A DNA stretch of 64,000 nucleotides from Geodermatophilaceae bacterium URHA0031 (GCA_000620205.1 JHVP01000004.1:372001-436000); one strand, 5' to 3'. Positions 1 through 15,604 are shown, numbered from the stretch's first letter. Program-made: numbers and translations. Notes: generated by a model not told the origin, from the letters alone.

Positions 1-177
1 TCGGTCAAGGAGATGGGGCAGACGATCGTCATGGTCACGCACGACCCGGTCGCCGCGTCCTACTCCGACCGCGTGCTGTTCCTCGCCGATGGCCGGATCG
101 TCGACTCGATGACCTCGCCGACGCGGGAACGGGTGCTGGAGCGCATGAAGGCCTTCGACGGGCAGCCGGAGGCCTGA
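1..177 (+). CDS. ABC transporter ATP-binding protein, C-terminal fragment
   Basis: Only the last 58 codons are in the window; the gene begins before base 1. The visible part has the H-loop region of an ABC ATPase (VMVTHDPVAASYSDR, with the switch histidine) followed by the usual FLADGRIV strand, which places it among MacB/LolD-like ATPases that pair with FtsX-type permeases. The stop codon is one base before the ATG of the permease gene, so the two are translationally linked and should form one exporter or lipoprotein/peptide-release complex. Walker A, Walker B and the signature motif lie outside the window and cannot be checked. Confidence 0.9.
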   Translation, partial: SVKEMGQTIVMVTHDPVAASYSDRVLFLADGRIVDSMTSPTRERVLERMKAFDGQPEA

Positions 178-178
178 C

Positions 179-2725
179 ATGTGGCGCGCGACCGTTCGCA
201 ACCTGCTGGCGCACAAGCTCCGCCTGGCGCTCAGCGGACTGGCGATCGTGCTCGGGGTCGCCTTCGTCTCCGGCACGATGATCTTCACCGACACGCTGGG
301 CAGGACGTTCGACGACCTCTTCGCGAGCACGGCCGCGGACGTCAACGTCGAACCGGCCACCGCGTTCGACTCGGGCCTGACCGGGACCGGTGAGGGCGTC
401 GGCACGACGTCCACCGTGCCGGCGACCGTGGTCGACACCGTGCAGGGCGTGGACGGCGTCGCCTCGGCCGCGGGCTTCGTCCGCACGGAGGGCGTCTACG
501 TCCTCGACCGCAACGGCGACGTCCTGGACACCGGGGGTGCACCGGGCATCGGGATCAGCTGGGAGCCGGACCCGGCGCTGTCCTCGAGCACGCTCGTCGA
601 CGGCCGGCCGCCGCGCGACGCCACGGAGGTGGCTCTGGACGTCGACTCCGTGGAGAAGGCCGGCTACTCCCTCGGTGACACCGTCCCGGTGCTGACGACG
701 GGACCGCGGGTCGAGGCGGAGCTCGTCGGCACGTTCTCCTTCGGGGACAGCGGGGGCTCGGCCGGGGCGTCGCTGGCCGCCTTCGAGAAGTCGGCAGCCC
801 AGCAGCTGTTCGGCACCCCGGGGCAGTTCAACGGCATCGCCGTCTCCACCGTCGAGGGGGTCACCCAGGAGGCGGTCCGGGACCGCATCGCCGCGGCGAT
901 CGGGGACGGCTACACCGTCAGGACCGCCAGCGAGCAGGCCGATGCACTCGCCGGCGACTTCGAGGAGGGCCTCGCCTTCGTCGAGACCTTCCTGCTCGCC
1001 TTCGCCGGCATCGCGCTGTTCGTGGGGACGTTCATCATCCTCAACACCTTCTCCATGCTCGTCGCGCAGCGCACCCGTGAGCTGGCCCTGCTGCGCGCGC
1101 TCGGCGCCCGTCGCGCGCAGGTCAAGCGCTCGGTGCTGGCCGAGGCACTGGTGCTCGGGGTGGTCGGGTCCACCCTGGGCCTGGCTGCCGGGTTCGGGGT
1201 CGCCACCGGTCTGCGGTCCCTGTTCGGGCGGTTCGGCCTCACGCTGGACGGCGGACTGGTCTTCGCGACGGACACGGTGCTGTGGTCCTACGCCGTGGGC
1301 GTGCTCGTCACCCTGGTGGCGGCGTACCTGCCGGCCCGACGCGCGGCCAGGACGCCGCCCGTGGCAGCGATGCGCGACGACCACGTCGCGGTCGAACGCT
1401 CCCTGCGCCGCCGTACCGTCTTCGGGAGCGTGCTGACGGCGGCCGGCGTCGCTGCGCTGGTCGGCGCCTTCGTGGTCGAGGACGACGGCTCCGCTGCGTC
1501 GCTGGTCGGACTGGGCGCCCTGGCGTTGCTGCTGGGGACCATCGCGCTGAGCCCGGTGATCGCCCGGCCGTTCCTCCGGGGCATCGGCGGAGTCCTCCCC
1601 CGGTTGTTCGGCACCCCCGGCCACCTCGCCCGGGAGAACGCCGTCCGCAACCCGCGGCGGACTGCGGCCACGGCGTCCGCCCTGATGGTGGGGTTGGCGC
1701 TGGTCAGCGGGTTCAGCATCATCGGCGCATCCACCAACGCCTCGGTCGACGGCGCCCTCGACCAGTCGTTGGGAGCGGACTACGTGGTGTCCACCGCCGT
1801 CCAGGCACCGTTCAGCGCCGACATCGCCGAGCAGATCCGCGGCATCGACGGTGTCGACGCGGTGACGCAGCAACGCTTCGCCCAGGCGGAGCTGGCCGGG
1901 GTGCAGACCTCGGTGAGCGCCGTGGACGCCGGGACGCTGGACTCCGCACTGGCGCTGGACTACACCGCGGGGAGCACCGCGGGGCTGCGCGGCGACGGGC
2001 TGATCGTGGACGAGGACACGGCCGCGGCCCGCGGCTGGTCGGTCGGCGATCGGGTCGAGGCGCTGTTGACCAACGGCCGGCGTGTGGAGCTCACCGTCGG
2101 TGGGATCTACACCGCCAACGCCGCGCTGGGCTCGGCGGTGATCTCCCTGGACACCTTCACGGCAGCAGGAGGTGAGGCGCTCGACCGCTTCGTCTACGTG
2201 CACCTGGCGCCGCACGTGGACACCGCTGCCGTGCGGTCCTCGCTGGAGGCCACCCTGGACGCCTATCCGGTCGTGACGCTCAAGGACCAGACGCAGTTCG
2301 CGGACGAGCAGAAGGGCCAGGTGGACCAGATGCTGATGATCATCAACGCCCTCCTGGGGCTGTCAGTGATCATCGCCGTCCTCGGCATCGTCAACACCCT
2401 CGCCCTGTCGGTGATCGAGCGGACCCGGGAGATCGGGCTGCTGCGGGCCATCGGCATGGACCGCCGGCAGCTGCGCCAGATGATCCGGCTGGAGTCGGTG
2501 GCCATCTCCGTCTACGGATCCGTCACCGAACTGGTCCTCGGCACCGTGTTCGGCACGAGCCTGGTCCAGGCGCTGGCCGACCAGGGCATCTCCCGGCAGG
2601 TCGTGCCCTACGGGCGGATGGCCGTGTTCCTGGTCATCGGCGCCGTGATCGGGGTCCTGGCTGCCGTCTGGCCGGCCCGCCGGGCAGCGAAGCTGGAGGT
2701 GCTCGACGCGATAGCCACCGCGTGA
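179..2725 (+). CDS. FtsX-like ABC transporter permease
   Basis: The 848-residue protein has the two-module layout of actinobacterial FtsX/MacB-like permeases. There is an N-terminal membrane segment (residues about 12-35), a large extracytoplasmic domain, a first FtsX core with three membrane helices (about 260-400), a hydrophobic linker pair (about 410-465), a second extracytoplasmic domain, and a second FtsX core near the C terminus (about 715-845). Each core contains the coupling-type segment ERTREIGLLRAIG or QRTRELALLRALG, which contacts the ATPase. It starts one base after the ATPase stop. The substrate cannot be told from sequence; lipoproteins, peptides or macrolide-like compounds are all possible for this family. 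Confidence 0.92.
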   Translation: MWRATVRNLLAHKLRLALSGLAIVLGVAFVSGTMIFTDTLGRTFDDLFASTAADVNVEPATAFDSGLTGTGEGVGTTSTVPATVVDTVQGVDGVASAAGFVRTEGVYVLDRNGDVLDTGGAPGIGISWEPDPALSSSTLVDGRPPRDATEVALDVDSVEKAGYSLGDTVPVLTTGPRVEAELVGTFSFGDSGGSAGASLAAFEKSAAQQLFGTPGQFNGIAVSTVEGVTQEAVRDRIAAAIGDGYTVRTASEQADALAGDFEEGLAFVETFLLAFAGIALFVGTFIILNTFSMLVAQRTRELALLRALGARRAQVKRSVLAEALVLGVVGSTLGLAAGFGVATGLRSLFGRFGLTLDGGLVFATDTVLWSYAVGVLVTLVAAYLPARRAARTPPVAAMRDDHVAVERSLRRRTVFGSVLTAAGVAALVGAFVVEDDGSAASLVGLGALALLLGTIALSPVIARPFLRGIGGVLPRLFGTPGHLARENAVRNPRRTAATASALMVGLALVSGFSIIGASTNASVDGALDQSLGADYVVSTAVQAPFSADIAEQIRGIDGVDAVTQQRFAQAELAGVQTSVSAVDAGTLDSALALDYTAGSTAGLRGDGLIVDEDTAAARGWSVGDRVEALLTNGRRVELTVGGIYTANAALGSAVISLDTFTAAGGEALDRFVYVHLAPHVDTAAVRSSLEATLDAYPVVTLKDQTQFADEQKGQVDQMLMIINALLGLSVIIAVLGIVNTLALSVIERTREIGLLRAIGMDRRQLRQMIRLESVAISVYGSVTELVLGTVFGTSLVQALADQGISRQVVPYGRMAVFLVIGAVIGVLAAVWPARRAAKLEVLDAIATA

Positions 2726-2729
2726 CGCG

Positions 2730-2774
2730 GGAGGACGGCGGAGGGCCCGGTCCACCGGTCCTGCGCCGTCCTCC
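2730..2774. terminator. Bidirectional terminator hairpin between convergent genes
   Basis: Perfect 11-bp arms, GGAGGACGGCG (2730-2740) and CGCCGTCCTCC (2764-2774), enclose a 23-base loop that can itself pair. The hairpin begins five bases after the permease stop and lies about 50 bases beyond the sdaA stop on the other strand. There is no long T tract, as is usual for high-GC actinobacterial terminators. Termination activity is inferred. Confidence 0.7.
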
Positions 2775-2826
2775 GCCCGAGCGGGCGCCGTGGCAGTGCT
2801 GGTGCTCGACGGGACCAGGTGCCTCG

Positions 2827-4200
2827 TCAGCACTCGACGATGTTGAGCGCCAGCCCACCGCGGGCAGTCTCCTTGTACTTGTCCTTCATGTCCGCACCGG
2901 TCTCACGCATGGTCGTGATCGCCTTGTCCAGCGACACGTGGTGGCTGCCGTCGCCGCGGACGGCCATCCGTGCGGCGGTGATCGCCTTGACGGAGCCGAC
3001 CGCGTTGCGCTCGATACAGGGGATCTGCACCAGACCGCCGACCGGGTCGCAGGTCAGGCCGAGGTTGTGCTCGATGCCGATCTCCGCGGCGTTCTCCACC
3101 TGTTCCGGCGTGCCCCCGAGCACCTCGGCCAGCGCTCCGGCCGCCATGGAGCAGGCCGACCCGACCTCGCCCTGGCAGCCCACCTCGGCTCCGGAGATGG
3201 AGGCGTTCTCCTTGAACAGCAGGCCGATCGCGCCGGCGGTGAGCAGGAAGCGCACCACGCCGTCGTCGGAGAACGTGGGCACGAAGTGGCGGAAGTAGTG
3301 CAGGACGGCGGGCACGATGCCGGCGGCGCCGTTGGTCGGGGCGGTCACCACCCGGCCACCGGCCGCGTTCTCCTCGTTCACCGCCAGCGCGTAGAGGGTC
3401 ACCCAGTCCATGGCGCGCAGCGGGTCGGTGTCGTCCGGGCCGGCCTCCAGCTGGGTCCGCAGCGTCGCCGCGCGCCGGCGGACCTTCAGCCCTCCCGGGA
3501 GGACGCCGGTGGCGCGGGTGCCACGCTCGACGGACTCCTGCATGACCGCCCAGATGTGCAGCAGGCCGGCGCGCACCTCCGGCTCGCTGCGCCAGGACAG
3601 CTCGTTGGCCAGCATGACCTCGCTGATCGACAGCCCGGTCTCCGTGGTGTGCGCCAGCAGTTCGCCGCCGGTGCGGAAGGGGAACCGGACCGGCGTCGGG
3701 TCCTCCACCAGCGCCGGGCGGCCGGCCTCGTCCTCATCGAGCACGAAGCCCCCACCGACCGAGTAGTACTCGCGGCGGGTGAGCTCGGCCCCCTCGGCGT
3801 CCAGGGCGCGGAAGACCATGCCGTTGCTGTGGAAGGGCAGCCGCTTGCGCCGGTGCAGCACGACGTCCTCGTCCGGGTCGAACGCGACCGGGTGCTCCCC
3901 CGCCAGCAGCAGGGTGCCCTCGTTGCGGACCGCCGCGACCCGCGGCTCGGCGGCGACCGGGTCGACCCGGTCGGGTACCTCGCCCTCCAGCCCCAGGATG
4001 ACCGCCTTGACGCTGCCGTGCCCGTGACCGGTGGCCCCGAGGGAGCCGAACAGCTCGCAGCGCACTCCCGCGGTGCCCGCCAGCAGCCCGTCGGACCGCA
4101 GCCGGGCGGCGAACGTGGCGGCCGCACGCATCGGGCCGACGGTGTGTGAGCTGGACGGCCCGATGCCGACCTTGAAGAGGTCGAAGACGCTGATCGTCAT
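2827..4200 (-). CDS. sdaA: L-serine ammonia-lyase (serine deaminase), iron-sulfur type
   Basis: Catalyses L-serine to pyruvate and ammonia in the cytoplasm. The 457-residue product is a single-chain SdaA. The N terminus carries the beta-domain motif [14 protein letters not shown]. The alpha domain holds the cysteines expected to bind the [4Fe-4S] cluster (in [12 protein letters not shown] and [18 protein letters not shown]). The ATG at 4200 was chosen because GGGAGG lies just upstream; an in-frame ATG ten codons earlier has no such site. It is the last gene of the betaine operon, 78 bases after dmg. There it would convert serine made from glycine into pyruvate, completing the route into central metabolism. 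Confidence 0.95.
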   Translation of the reverse strand: MTISVFDLFKVGIGPSSSHTVGPMRAAATFAARLRSDGLLAGTAGVRCELFGSLGATGHGHGSVKAVILGLEGEVPDRVDPVAAEPRVAAVRNEGTLLLAGEHPVAFDPDEDVVLHRRKRLPFHSNGMVFRALDAEGAELTRREYYSVGGGFVLDEDEAGRPALVEDPTPVRFPFRTGGELLAHTTETGLSISEVMLANELSWRSEPEVRAGLLHIWAVMQESVERGTRATGVLPGGLKVRRRAATLRTQLEAGPDDTDPLRAMDWVTLYALAVNEENAAGGRVVTAPTNGAAGIVPAVLHYFRHFVPTFSDDGVVRFLLTAGAIGLLFKENASISGAEVGCQGEVGSACSMAAGALAEVLGGTPEQVENAAEIGIEHNLGLTCDPVGGLVQIPCIERNAVGSVKAITAARMAVRGDGSHHVSLDKAITTMRETGADMKDKYKETARGGLALNIVEC

Positions 4201-4278
4201 GCCCGCCTCCCCCATGTCATGGAAGCCCATTGGTACATCAGCACGACGGAGACGACATGGCCGGCAGGCGGTCCTCCC

Positions 4279-10216
<5,938 letters not shown>

Positions 10217-10220
<4 letters not shown>

Positions 10221-10495
10221 GGGGTCACCGGCTTCGGATCGTCGACGCGGTACACCCGCTGGAAGCGGTAGCTGGTGGTGTCACGGACGGCGTTGAACCA
10301 GCGGCGGCAACCGGCGCTGTGGTTCCAGCGCTCGGCGAACCGGCCCTTGGTGTTGTCCCGGAAGAAGACGTAGTGGGCCCACTGCTCGTCGGACAGCGCG
10401 GCGGGGTCGTCCGGGTAGGGGACGTGTGCCTGGCCGCCGTAGGTGAACTCGACCTCCTCGCGGGGGCCGCACCACGGGCATGCGATGAGTTGCAC
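10217..10495 (-). CDS. soxD: Sarcosine oxidase delta subunit
   Basis: A 92-residue zinc-binding subunit of sarcosine oxidase. The N-terminal CPWCG and the later NHSAGC supply the Cys/His ligands expected for the structural zinc site. The protein begins at GTG 10495, preceded by CAGGGAG. A longer reading frame extends upstream, but its extension is arginine-rich shadow of soxB, so the short start is preferred. It begins 14 bases after the soxB stop and overlaps the soxA start. Confidence 0.94.
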
Positions 10496-10509
10496 GGGAA
10501 CTCCCTGGG

Positions 10510-11742
10510 TCAGTGGGCCACGGCTGCGGCGCCGTGCTCGTCGACGAGCGCACCGGTGACGAAGCGGTCGAGGCTGAACGGCGCCACCAGCGGGTGGGGC
10601 TCGTCGTGGGCGAGGGTGTGCGCCAGGGCCCATCCGATGCCGGGGGTGGCCTTGAAGCCGCCGGTGCCCCAGCCGCAGTTGAGGTAGACGTTCTCGTAGG
10701 GGGTCCGCCCGACGATCGGCGAGGCGTCGGGGCTGACGTCGACGATGCCGCCCCAGGTGCGCAGCAGGTGCGCCCGCGCGAACACCGGGAAGAGCTCGAC
10801 CGCGGCGGCCATCTGCCGCTCGATGATGTGGAAGGCGCCTCGCTGACCGTAGCCGTTGTACGAGTCGACCCCCGCTCCCATGACCAGCTCACCCTTGTGT
10901 GCCTGGGAGACGTACACGTGCACCGCGTTGGACATGACCACCGTGGGGTGCACCGGCTCGAGCAGCTCGGAGACCAGCGCCTGCAGGGGGTGGCTCTGCA
11001 CCGGGACCCGGATGCCGAGCATGTCGGTGAGCACCGAGGTGTGCCCGGCCGCGCAGAGCGCGACCGTGCCGGCCGCGATGTCGCCGCGGCTCGTCCGGAC
11101 CCCGGTGACCCGGTCGCCCTGGGTGGTGAACCCGGTGACCTCGCAGTCCTGGATCAGGTCGATGCCCGCCTCTGAGGCGCGGCGGGCGAAGCCCCAGGCG
11201 ACGTAGTCGTGCTTCGCGATGCCTGCGCGCGGCTGGTAGGTGGCTCCGAGCACCGGGTAGCGGATGTCGGTCGAGGTGTTGACGACCGGGCAGATCTTGC
11301 GGACCTCGTCCGGCTCCACCCATTCCGCGTCGACCCCGTTGAGCTTGTTGGCCTCGACCCGGCGCACGCTGTCCCGCACGTCCTGCAGGGTGTGGGCGAG
11401 GTTGAGCACGCCGCGCTGGCTGAACAGGATCGGGTAGCCGAGGTCCTCCTCGAGGCCCTCCCACAGCTTGAGCGAGTGCTCGTAGATGCCCGAGCTCTCG
11501 TCCCACAGGTAGTTGGACCGGATGATGGTGGTGTTGCGGGCCATGTTGCCGCCGGCCAGCCAGCCCTTCTCCAGGACGGCCACGTTCGTGATGCCGTGGT
11601 TCTTCGCCAGGTAGTGCGCGGTGGCCAGGCCGTGCCCGCCGCCGCCGACGATCACCACGTCGTAGGACCGCTTCGGCTCCGGGTTGCGCCACAGGGCGTC
11701 AGGGTGCTCCGGCAGGTCCGCGCCGGGGATGCGGGGGCTCAT
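10510..11742 (-). CDS. soxB: Sarcosine oxidase beta subunit
   Basis: The catalytic flavin subunit of heterotetrameric sarcosine oxidase, 410 residues. It shows a dinucleotide-binding motif ([17 protein letters not shown], residues about 29-45), [12 protein letters not shown] after the second strand, and [12 protein letters not shown]. His178 in the last motif corresponds to the histidine that carries covalent FMN in characterised SoxB. The C-terminal [14 protein letters not shown] is the conserved flavin-contact segment. The ATG at 11742 has GGAGGT upstream. It is the second gene of the betaine operon, 50 bases after the Rieske oxygenase. Confidence 0.96.
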   Translation of the reverse strand: MSPRIPGADLPEHPDALWRNPEPKRSYDVVIVGGGGHGLATAHYLAKNHGITNVAVLEKGWLAGGNMARNTTIIRSNYLWDESSGIYEHSLKLWEGLEEDLGYPILFSQRGVLNLAHTLQDVRDSVRRVEANKLNGVDAEWVEPDEVRKICPVVNTSTDIRYPVLGATYQPRAGIAKHDYVAWGFARRASEAGIDLIQDCEVTGFTTQGDRVTGVRTSRGDIAAGTVALCAAGHTSVLTDMLGIRVPVQSHPLQALVSELLEPVHPTVVMSNAVHVYVSQAHKGELVMGAGVDSYNGYGQRGAFHIIERQMAAAVELFPVFARAHLLRTWGGIVDVSPDASPIVGRTPYENVYLNCGWGTGGFKATPGIGWALAHTLAHDEPHPLVAPFSLDRFVTGALVDEHGAAAVAH

Positions 11743-11792
11743 CGGACGACCTCCGTCAGGTCGGGGTGGAGGGGCGTGCAGGCCGGGATCGC

Positions 11793-12914
11793 TCAGCGCG
11801 ACAGGCGCTGCGTCAGCCACTCGTGGAAGGCGCCGATGTGGTGCTCGGACGGCACGAGCACGCCGCCGTCGGCGTAGGCCCGCGACGACATGGCCGGCTG
11901 GGTCCGCTCGCAGGCGGCGAAGTCCTGCTCGTTGACCCGGTGGAACAGCTCGACCGACCGGGACACGTCCTTGCCGGACTCGACCACCTCGTGCGAGTAC
12001 AGCCAGTCGCACTCGACGATCGTCCGATCGGCCGAGACGGGGAACATGCGGTGGAAGATGACGTGGTCCGGCACCAGGTTGATGAAGACCGTCGGCCTGA
12101 CCGTGATGGCGTAGTAGCGACGATCCTGGTCCTCGTCGACCCCTGGCAGTCGCTCGAAGCCCGCACTGCCGTCGACGGTGAAGCCCTGGACGTCCTCCCC
12201 GAACTTCGCGCCGTGTCCGACGAAGTACTGCGCCGCGTAGCCGTCGGCGAACTCGGGGAGCACCTCGGTGAGCTCCGGGTGGATCGTCGCGCAGTGGTAG
12301 CACTCCATGAAGTTCTCGACGATCAGCTTCCAGTTCGCCTGGACGTCGTAGGTGATGCGGCGGCCCACGGACAGCGAGTCGAGGTCGTAGCGCTCGATCG
12401 AGTCGACATCACCCAGGCGCTCGACGACGGAAGCCACCACGTCGTCCTCGAAGGACGGCGGCTCCTTCGCCAGGCACACCCACGCATAGCCGAGCCACTC
12501 GCGCAGCGCAACGGGGACCAAGCCGTACTCGACGCGATCGATGTCGGGCATCTTGGTCAGGTTCGGGGCCGCGATCAGCTTGCCCTCGAGGTCGTAGGTC
12601 CAGGCGTGGTACGGGCACTGGAAGGCCCGCTTGACCGCTCCGGAGTCCTCCGTGCAGATCTGGGCCCCGCGGTGCCGGCAGACGTTGAGGAACGCGCGCA
12701 GCTGCCCGTCCCGGCTGCGCACCACGAGGACGCTCTCCCGCCCCACCTGGACCTTCTTGAAGGAGCCGGGTGTCGGCAGGTCGCTCGACCGCACGGAGCA
12801 GAACCACATGTCCTCGAAGACGTGCGACTGCTCGACCGCGAAGACGGCCGGGTCTGTGTAGTACTGGCCCGGCAGCGTGGAGATGAGGCTCGCGGGCTGT
12901 TCGGTGGTGGTCAT
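11793..12914 (-). CDS. Rieske non-heme iron oxygenase, probable glycine betaine monooxygenase
   Basis: Probably demethylates glycine betaine to dimethylglycine with release of formaldehyde, as GbcA/BmoA does. The 373 residues hold a Rieske centre (Cys79-x-His81 and Cys100-x2-His103) and the mononuclear iron site in [20 protein letters not shown] (His207 and His212). The segment [14 protein letters not shown] near the C terminus, typical of this branch, probably supplies an acidic ligand. The ATG at 12914 has GAGGTG upstream. It leads the run of soxBDAG, dmg and sdaA, which makes betaine by far the likeliest substrate. Carnitine or stachydrine oxygenases belong to the same superfamily and are the alternatives. 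No FNR-type GbcB reductase is present; see the divergent ferredoxin and reductase genes. Confidence 0.88.
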   Translation of the reverse strand: MTTTEQPASLISTLPGQYYTDPAVFAVEQSHVFEDMWFCSVRSSDLPTPGSFKKVQVGRESVLVVRSRDGQLRAFLNVCRHRGAQICTEDSGAVKRAFQCPYHAWTYDLEGKLIAAPNLTKMPDIDRVEYGLVPVALREWLGYAWVCLAKEPPSFEDDVVASVVERLGDVDSIERYDLDSLSVGRRITYDVQANWKLIVENFMECYHCATIHPELTEVLPEFADGYAAQYFVGHGAKFGEDVQGFTVDGSAGFERLPGVDEDQDRRYYAITVRPTVFINLVPDHVIFHRMFPVSADRTIVECDWLYSHEVVESGKDVSRSVELFHRVNEQDFAACERTQPAMSSRAYADGGVLVPSEHHIGAFHEWLTQRLSR

Positions 12915-13038
12915 ACGGCACCTCGGGTTCCGTCGGCGACCAGGGACGCCGGAAGGTGGGCAACGCACGTCTGCGACGAACCACGGAGTCCGCCCGGCGA
13001 CAACCGCCCTCCGCACCCTAGGGAACTCGTCGCACAGC

Positions 13039-13054
13039 ACGCAACAGTCTGCGT
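13039..13054. promoter_or_regulatory. Candidate IclR operator before the betaine operon
   Basis: ACGCA (13039-13043) and TGCGT (13050-13054) form an inverted repeat six bases apart, about 125 bp before the Rieske oxygenase ATG and 75 bp past the iclR stop. The left arm lies in ACGCAACAGT, which also occurs in the palindrome before the ferredoxin gene. Read towards the oxygenase gene it is CTGTTGCGT, the core shared with the other two sites of the island. Binding is inferred. Confidence 0.6.
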
Positions 13055-13112
13055 AATGAGAAACAAACTGTTCACGTGCCGCGCGCCACCGGGGGCGAGC
13101 CGGCTGGGTGGG

Positions 13113-13904
13113 CTACCCGAAGAAGCCGAGCCTCCTGCTCAGCTCGTCAGCGCCCGACGCCACCCGCCGGGCGAGCCTCGGGAACTCCTGCGCGTCCATC
13201 CGGAAGGACGGCCCCGAGACGCTGAGCGCTGCGATGACGTCGCCATCCGCGCCCCGGACAGGCGCGGCGACGGCACTGAGCCCGACCTCGAACTCCTCGA
13301 CCGTGGAACCCCATCCTCGCTCGACGATCCGGTCGAGGTCCTCGCTGAGCACCTCGGGATCGGTGATCGTGGCCGGGGTGTAGCTCCGCAGGTCCCGGGA
13401 GAGCAGGTCCTTGCGGACGGCGTCGGCGGCGTGGGCCAGGAGCACCTTGCCACTCGAGGTCGCGTGCAGCGGGGTGGCCTGCCCCACCCAGTTGTGCGTG
13501 CTCAGGGCCGCCGGGCCGCGGACCTGGCTGACGTTGACCGCGCGGTCGCCGTCCAGGATGGCGATGTTGACCGTCTCCTCCAGATCGGCGGCCAGCACCT
13601 GGCAGATCCGCCGCCCCTCCTGAGCGATGTCCAGCTGCGCTGCGGCCGCACCGGCGAGGCGTACGACCCCGAACCCCAGCCGGTACTTCCCCCGATCGAC
13701 GAGCTGCTCCACGAAGCCCCGGCTCTCCAGCACCGCCACCAAGCGGAAGGCCGTGGACTTGTGCACGCCGAGCTCGGCGGCGATGTCCGTGACGCCGGCT
13801 TCTCCGTGAGCCGCCAGGATCTCGAGGACGCTCAGCGCCCGGTCCACCGACTGGACCGCAGCGACAGCGCCCCGCTCCCCGTTCTCACCTTGTGGCGCAC
13901 CCAT
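13113..13904 (-). CDS. IclR-family transcriptional regulator of betaine catabolism
   Basis: A 263-residue IclR regulator. The N-terminal winged helix-turn-helix (residues about 15-75) includes VTDIAAELGVHKSTAFRLVAVLE, and the C-terminal effector-binding GAF-like domain follows (about 90-255). It lies between the Rieske oxygenase operon and the divergent ferredoxin gene, the standard place for the local regulator. The palindromes on both sides of it are the expected operators. The ATG at 13904 lacks a strong ribosome site, so the exact start is uncertain. Whether it represses or activates cannot be read from sequence; betaine or dimethylglycine would be the natural effector. Confidence 0.92.
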   Translation of the reverse strand: MGAPQGENGERGAVAAVQSVDRALSVLEILAAHGEAGVTDIAAELGVHKSTAFRLVAVLESRGFVEQLVDRGKYRLGFGVVRLAGAAAAQLDIAQEGRRICQVLAADLEETVNIAILDGDRAVNVSQVRGPAALSTHNWVGQATPLHATSSGKVLLAHAADAVRKDLLSRDLRSYTPATITDPEVLSEDLDRIVERGWGSTVEEFEVGLSAVAAPVRGADGDVIAALSVSGPSFRMDAQEFPRLARRVASGADELSRRLGFFG

Positions 13905-13945
13905 GACTGCAGGGTAGGTGCCACCGAGGAGTCCCGGCCCGGTGC

Positions 13946-13974
13946 TTGACGCCGCCGCGCTTCACGGCCATGCT
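13946..13974 (+). promoter_or_regulatory. Probable promoter of the ferredoxin-reductase operon
   Basis: TTGACG (13946-13951) and CATGCT (13969-13974), 17 bases apart, resemble a housekeeping sigma promoter. The -35 matches five of six consensus bases and the -10 is weak. It points to the ferredoxin gene at 14032. The GTTGCGT half-site starts directly after the -10 and the palindrome follows within 20 bp, as expected for repressor sites at the transcription start. Confidence 0.5.
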
Positions 13975-13985
13975 GTTGCGTCATC
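13973..13985. promoter_or_regulatory. Operator half-site, 13-mer shared with the betaine transporter promoter
   Basis: CTGTTGCGTCATC here is identical over 13 bases to 17711-17723 before the BCCT transporter gene. It sits at the -10/start region of the ferredoxin promoter and 8 bp before the palindrome at 13994. An exact 13-mer at two divergently placed promoters of one pathway is unlikely by chance, and IclR binding is the simplest reading. Confidence 0.65.
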
Positions 13986-13993
13986 GGCCGAGC

Positions 13994-14010
13994 GTTGCGT
14001 GTAACGCAAC
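13994..14010. promoter_or_regulatory. Perfect palindromic operator before the Rieske ferredoxin gene
   Basis: GTTGCGT (13994-14000), spacer GTA, ACGCAAC (14004-14010): a perfect inverted repeat of 7 bp arms, 21 bp before the ferredoxin ATG and 89 bp before the iclR start. Its size suits a dimeric IclR protein. The same GTTGCGT core appears at 13975-13981, 17713-17719 and, reversed, at 13039-13045. Confidence 0.75.
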
Positions 14011-14031
14011 AGTAATGATCCTGGAGTTCCC

Positions 14032-14352
14032 ATGATCCTGGTCTGCGCCACGACCGCGTTGCCGCCCGGCGAGGCGACCCGAGTCGAGGCCGACGAGCCC
14101 ATCGCGGTCTTCAACGTCGACGGCGAGTACTACGCGATCGACGACACGTGCACGCACCAGGATGCCTCGCTGGCCGACGGCTGGCTGGACGGCTGCGCCG
14201 TGGAGTGCCCCCTGCACGCCTCCTGCTTCGACCTGCGCACCGGGAAGGTGTCCGGACCGCCGGCCAAGACACCGGTCAACACACACCGGGTCCTCGTGGC
14301 GGACGGCATGGTCTACGTGGAGCCGGGAGTCGCCGCGGACGGCGCCGCATGA
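14032..14352 (+). CDS. Rieske-type [2Fe-2S] ferredoxin
   Basis: A 106-residue soluble Rieske ferredoxin of the BphA3/NdoA kind. The cluster ligands are Cys40-x-His42 (in CTHQDASL) and Cys59-x2-His62 (in CPLHASCF), with the usual 16-residue spacing. It would carry electrons from the reductase encoded next to it to the Rieske oxygenase encoded across the iclR gene. It overlaps the reductase start by four bases (ATGA). Such ferredoxins serve three-component oxygenases, whereas studied betaine monooxygenases use a single FNR-type reductase. The partner assignment rests on gene context. Confidence 0.93.
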   Translation: MILVCATTALPPGEATRVEADEPIAVFNVDGEYYAIDDTCTHQDASLADGWLDGCAVECPLHASCFDLRTGKVSGPPAKTPVNTHRVLVADGMVYVEPGVAADGAA

Positions 14353-15524
14353 GCCCCACGATCGCCGTGGTCGGGGCCTCGCTGGCCGGACTCACCGCGG
14401 CGCGGGCGCTCCGGGACCAGTCCTACGACGGTCGGATCGTCGTCATCGGCGACGAGGTGCACGCCCCCTACGACCGCCCACCGCTGTCCAAGGACTTCCT
14501 GGCCGGCACGGCGTCGCTGGACGACATCGCCCTGGGCACGCCCGACGACGCGGACCTCGGTCTGGAGTGGCGCCTGGGAACTGCCGCGGTGGGACTGGAC
14601 CGCTCCAGCCGTTCGGTGCTGCTCGACGACGGCAGCGGGATCCGGGCCGATGGCGTCGTCCTCGCGACGGGGGCCCGCGCCCGGCGGTTGGCCGGCAGCG
14701 ACGGCCTGGCCGGCGTGCACGTGCTGCGCTCGCTGGACGACGCCATCTCCCTGCGCGAGGACCTGGCGTCCGCCGGACGACTCGTGGTGATCGGCGCGGG
14801 CTTCATCGGGGCTGAGGTCGCCTCCACAGCCCGCACGCTGGGCCTGGAGGTCACCGTCGTCGAAGCCCAGCCCGTCCCGCTCGCCGGCCCTCTGGGAGCC
14901 GACATGGGCGCAGCGTGCGCCGCGTTGCACGCGGACCACGGCACCCGCCTGCTGCTCGGGACCGGGGTCGCCGGACTGGTCGGCACCGACCGGGTCGAGG
15001 CCGTCGAACTGACCGACGGGACACGCCTGCCCGCAGACGTGGTGGTCGTCGGCATCGGCGCTGCACCCACCATCGAGTGGCTGGCCCACTCGGGTGTGGC
15101 CCTGGGCAACGGCGTCCTCACCGACGCCCGGCAGGCGACCAACATCCCCGGCGTCGTCGCGGTGGGCGACTGCGCCGCGACGTGGTCGACCTCCGCGGAG
15201 CGGCACGTCCGCATCGAGCACTGGACCAACGCGCTCGAGCAACCGGCCACCGCAGCGGCCACTCTCCTGGGCGCCGGTGAGCGACCGGCGCCCTCCCCCG
15301 TGCCCTACTTCTGGTCCGACCAGTACGGGGCCCGCATCCAGTTCGCGGGCTCGCGCCGGGAAGGCGACGTCGCCCGCGTGGTGGAGGGCAGCTGTGCCAG
15401 CAGGAGCTTCGTGACCGTCTACGAGCGCGACGGGCGACCCGTCGCCGTCCTGGGGATGAACCAGCCCCGCCTGTTCACGCGGCTCCGCCGACAGCTCCGG
15501 TCCACCGTGCCGGCAACGGCCTGA
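14349..15524 (+). CDS. FAD-dependent ferredoxin reductase
   Basis: A 391-residue NAD(P)H:ferredoxin reductase of the BphA4/ThcD family. It has an FAD-binding Rossmann fold at the N terminus (VVGASLAGLTAARAL), the PYDRPPLSK segment typical of these reductases, a second nucleotide fold (VVIGAGFIGAEVAS, residues about 143-156), the GVVAVGDCA motif of the FAD domain and a C-terminal reductase domain (from about 310). The ATG at 14349 overlaps the ferredoxin stop. Together the two genes form the electron-supply operon for the betaine oxygenase. A rubredoxin or P450 partner elsewhere in the genome is possible but less likely. Confidence 0.93.
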   Translation: MSPTIAVVGASLAGLTAARALRDQSYDGRIVVIGDEVHAPYDRPPLSKDFLAGTASLDDIALGTPDDADLGLEWRLGTAAVGLDRSSRSVLLDDGSGIRADGVVLATGARARRLAGSDGLAGVHVLRSLDDAISLREDLASAGRLVVIGAGFIGAEVASTARTLGLEVTVVEAQPVPLAGPLGADMGAACAALHADHGTRLLLGTGVAGLVGTDRVEAVELTDGTRLPADVVVVGIGAAPTIEWLAHSGVALGNGVLTDARQATNIPGVVAVGDCAATWSTSAERHVRIEHWTNALEQPATAAATLLGAGERPAPSPVPYFWSDQYGARIQFAGSRREGDVARVVEGSCASRSFVTVYERDGRPVAVLGMNQPRLFTRLRRQLRSTVPATA

Positions 15525-15577
15525 CCACCGGGCCGGCACCGCCCCACCCCGCACGCCCGGCAGGGTCCGGGCGGCTC

Positions 15578-15604
15578 AGCCGACGGCCCCTGGGGTCGTC
15601 GGCT
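15578..15604. terminator. Terminator hairpin between convergent reductase and BCCT genes
   Basis: AGCCGACG (15578-15585) pairs perfectly with CGTCGGCT (15597-15604), and the interior CCCC-T-GGGG extends the stem. It sits 53 bases after the reductase stop and 120 bases beyond the transporter stop. No T tract follows. Function inferred from position. Confidence 0.6.

Noticed and set aside
35-2215. Long open reverse-strand frame over the FtsX permease gene
   Set aside because: It is the antisense shadow of a high-GC gene: low-complexity composition rich in Arg, Gly and Gln, no motifs, no ribosome site. The + strand frame has clear membrane helices.
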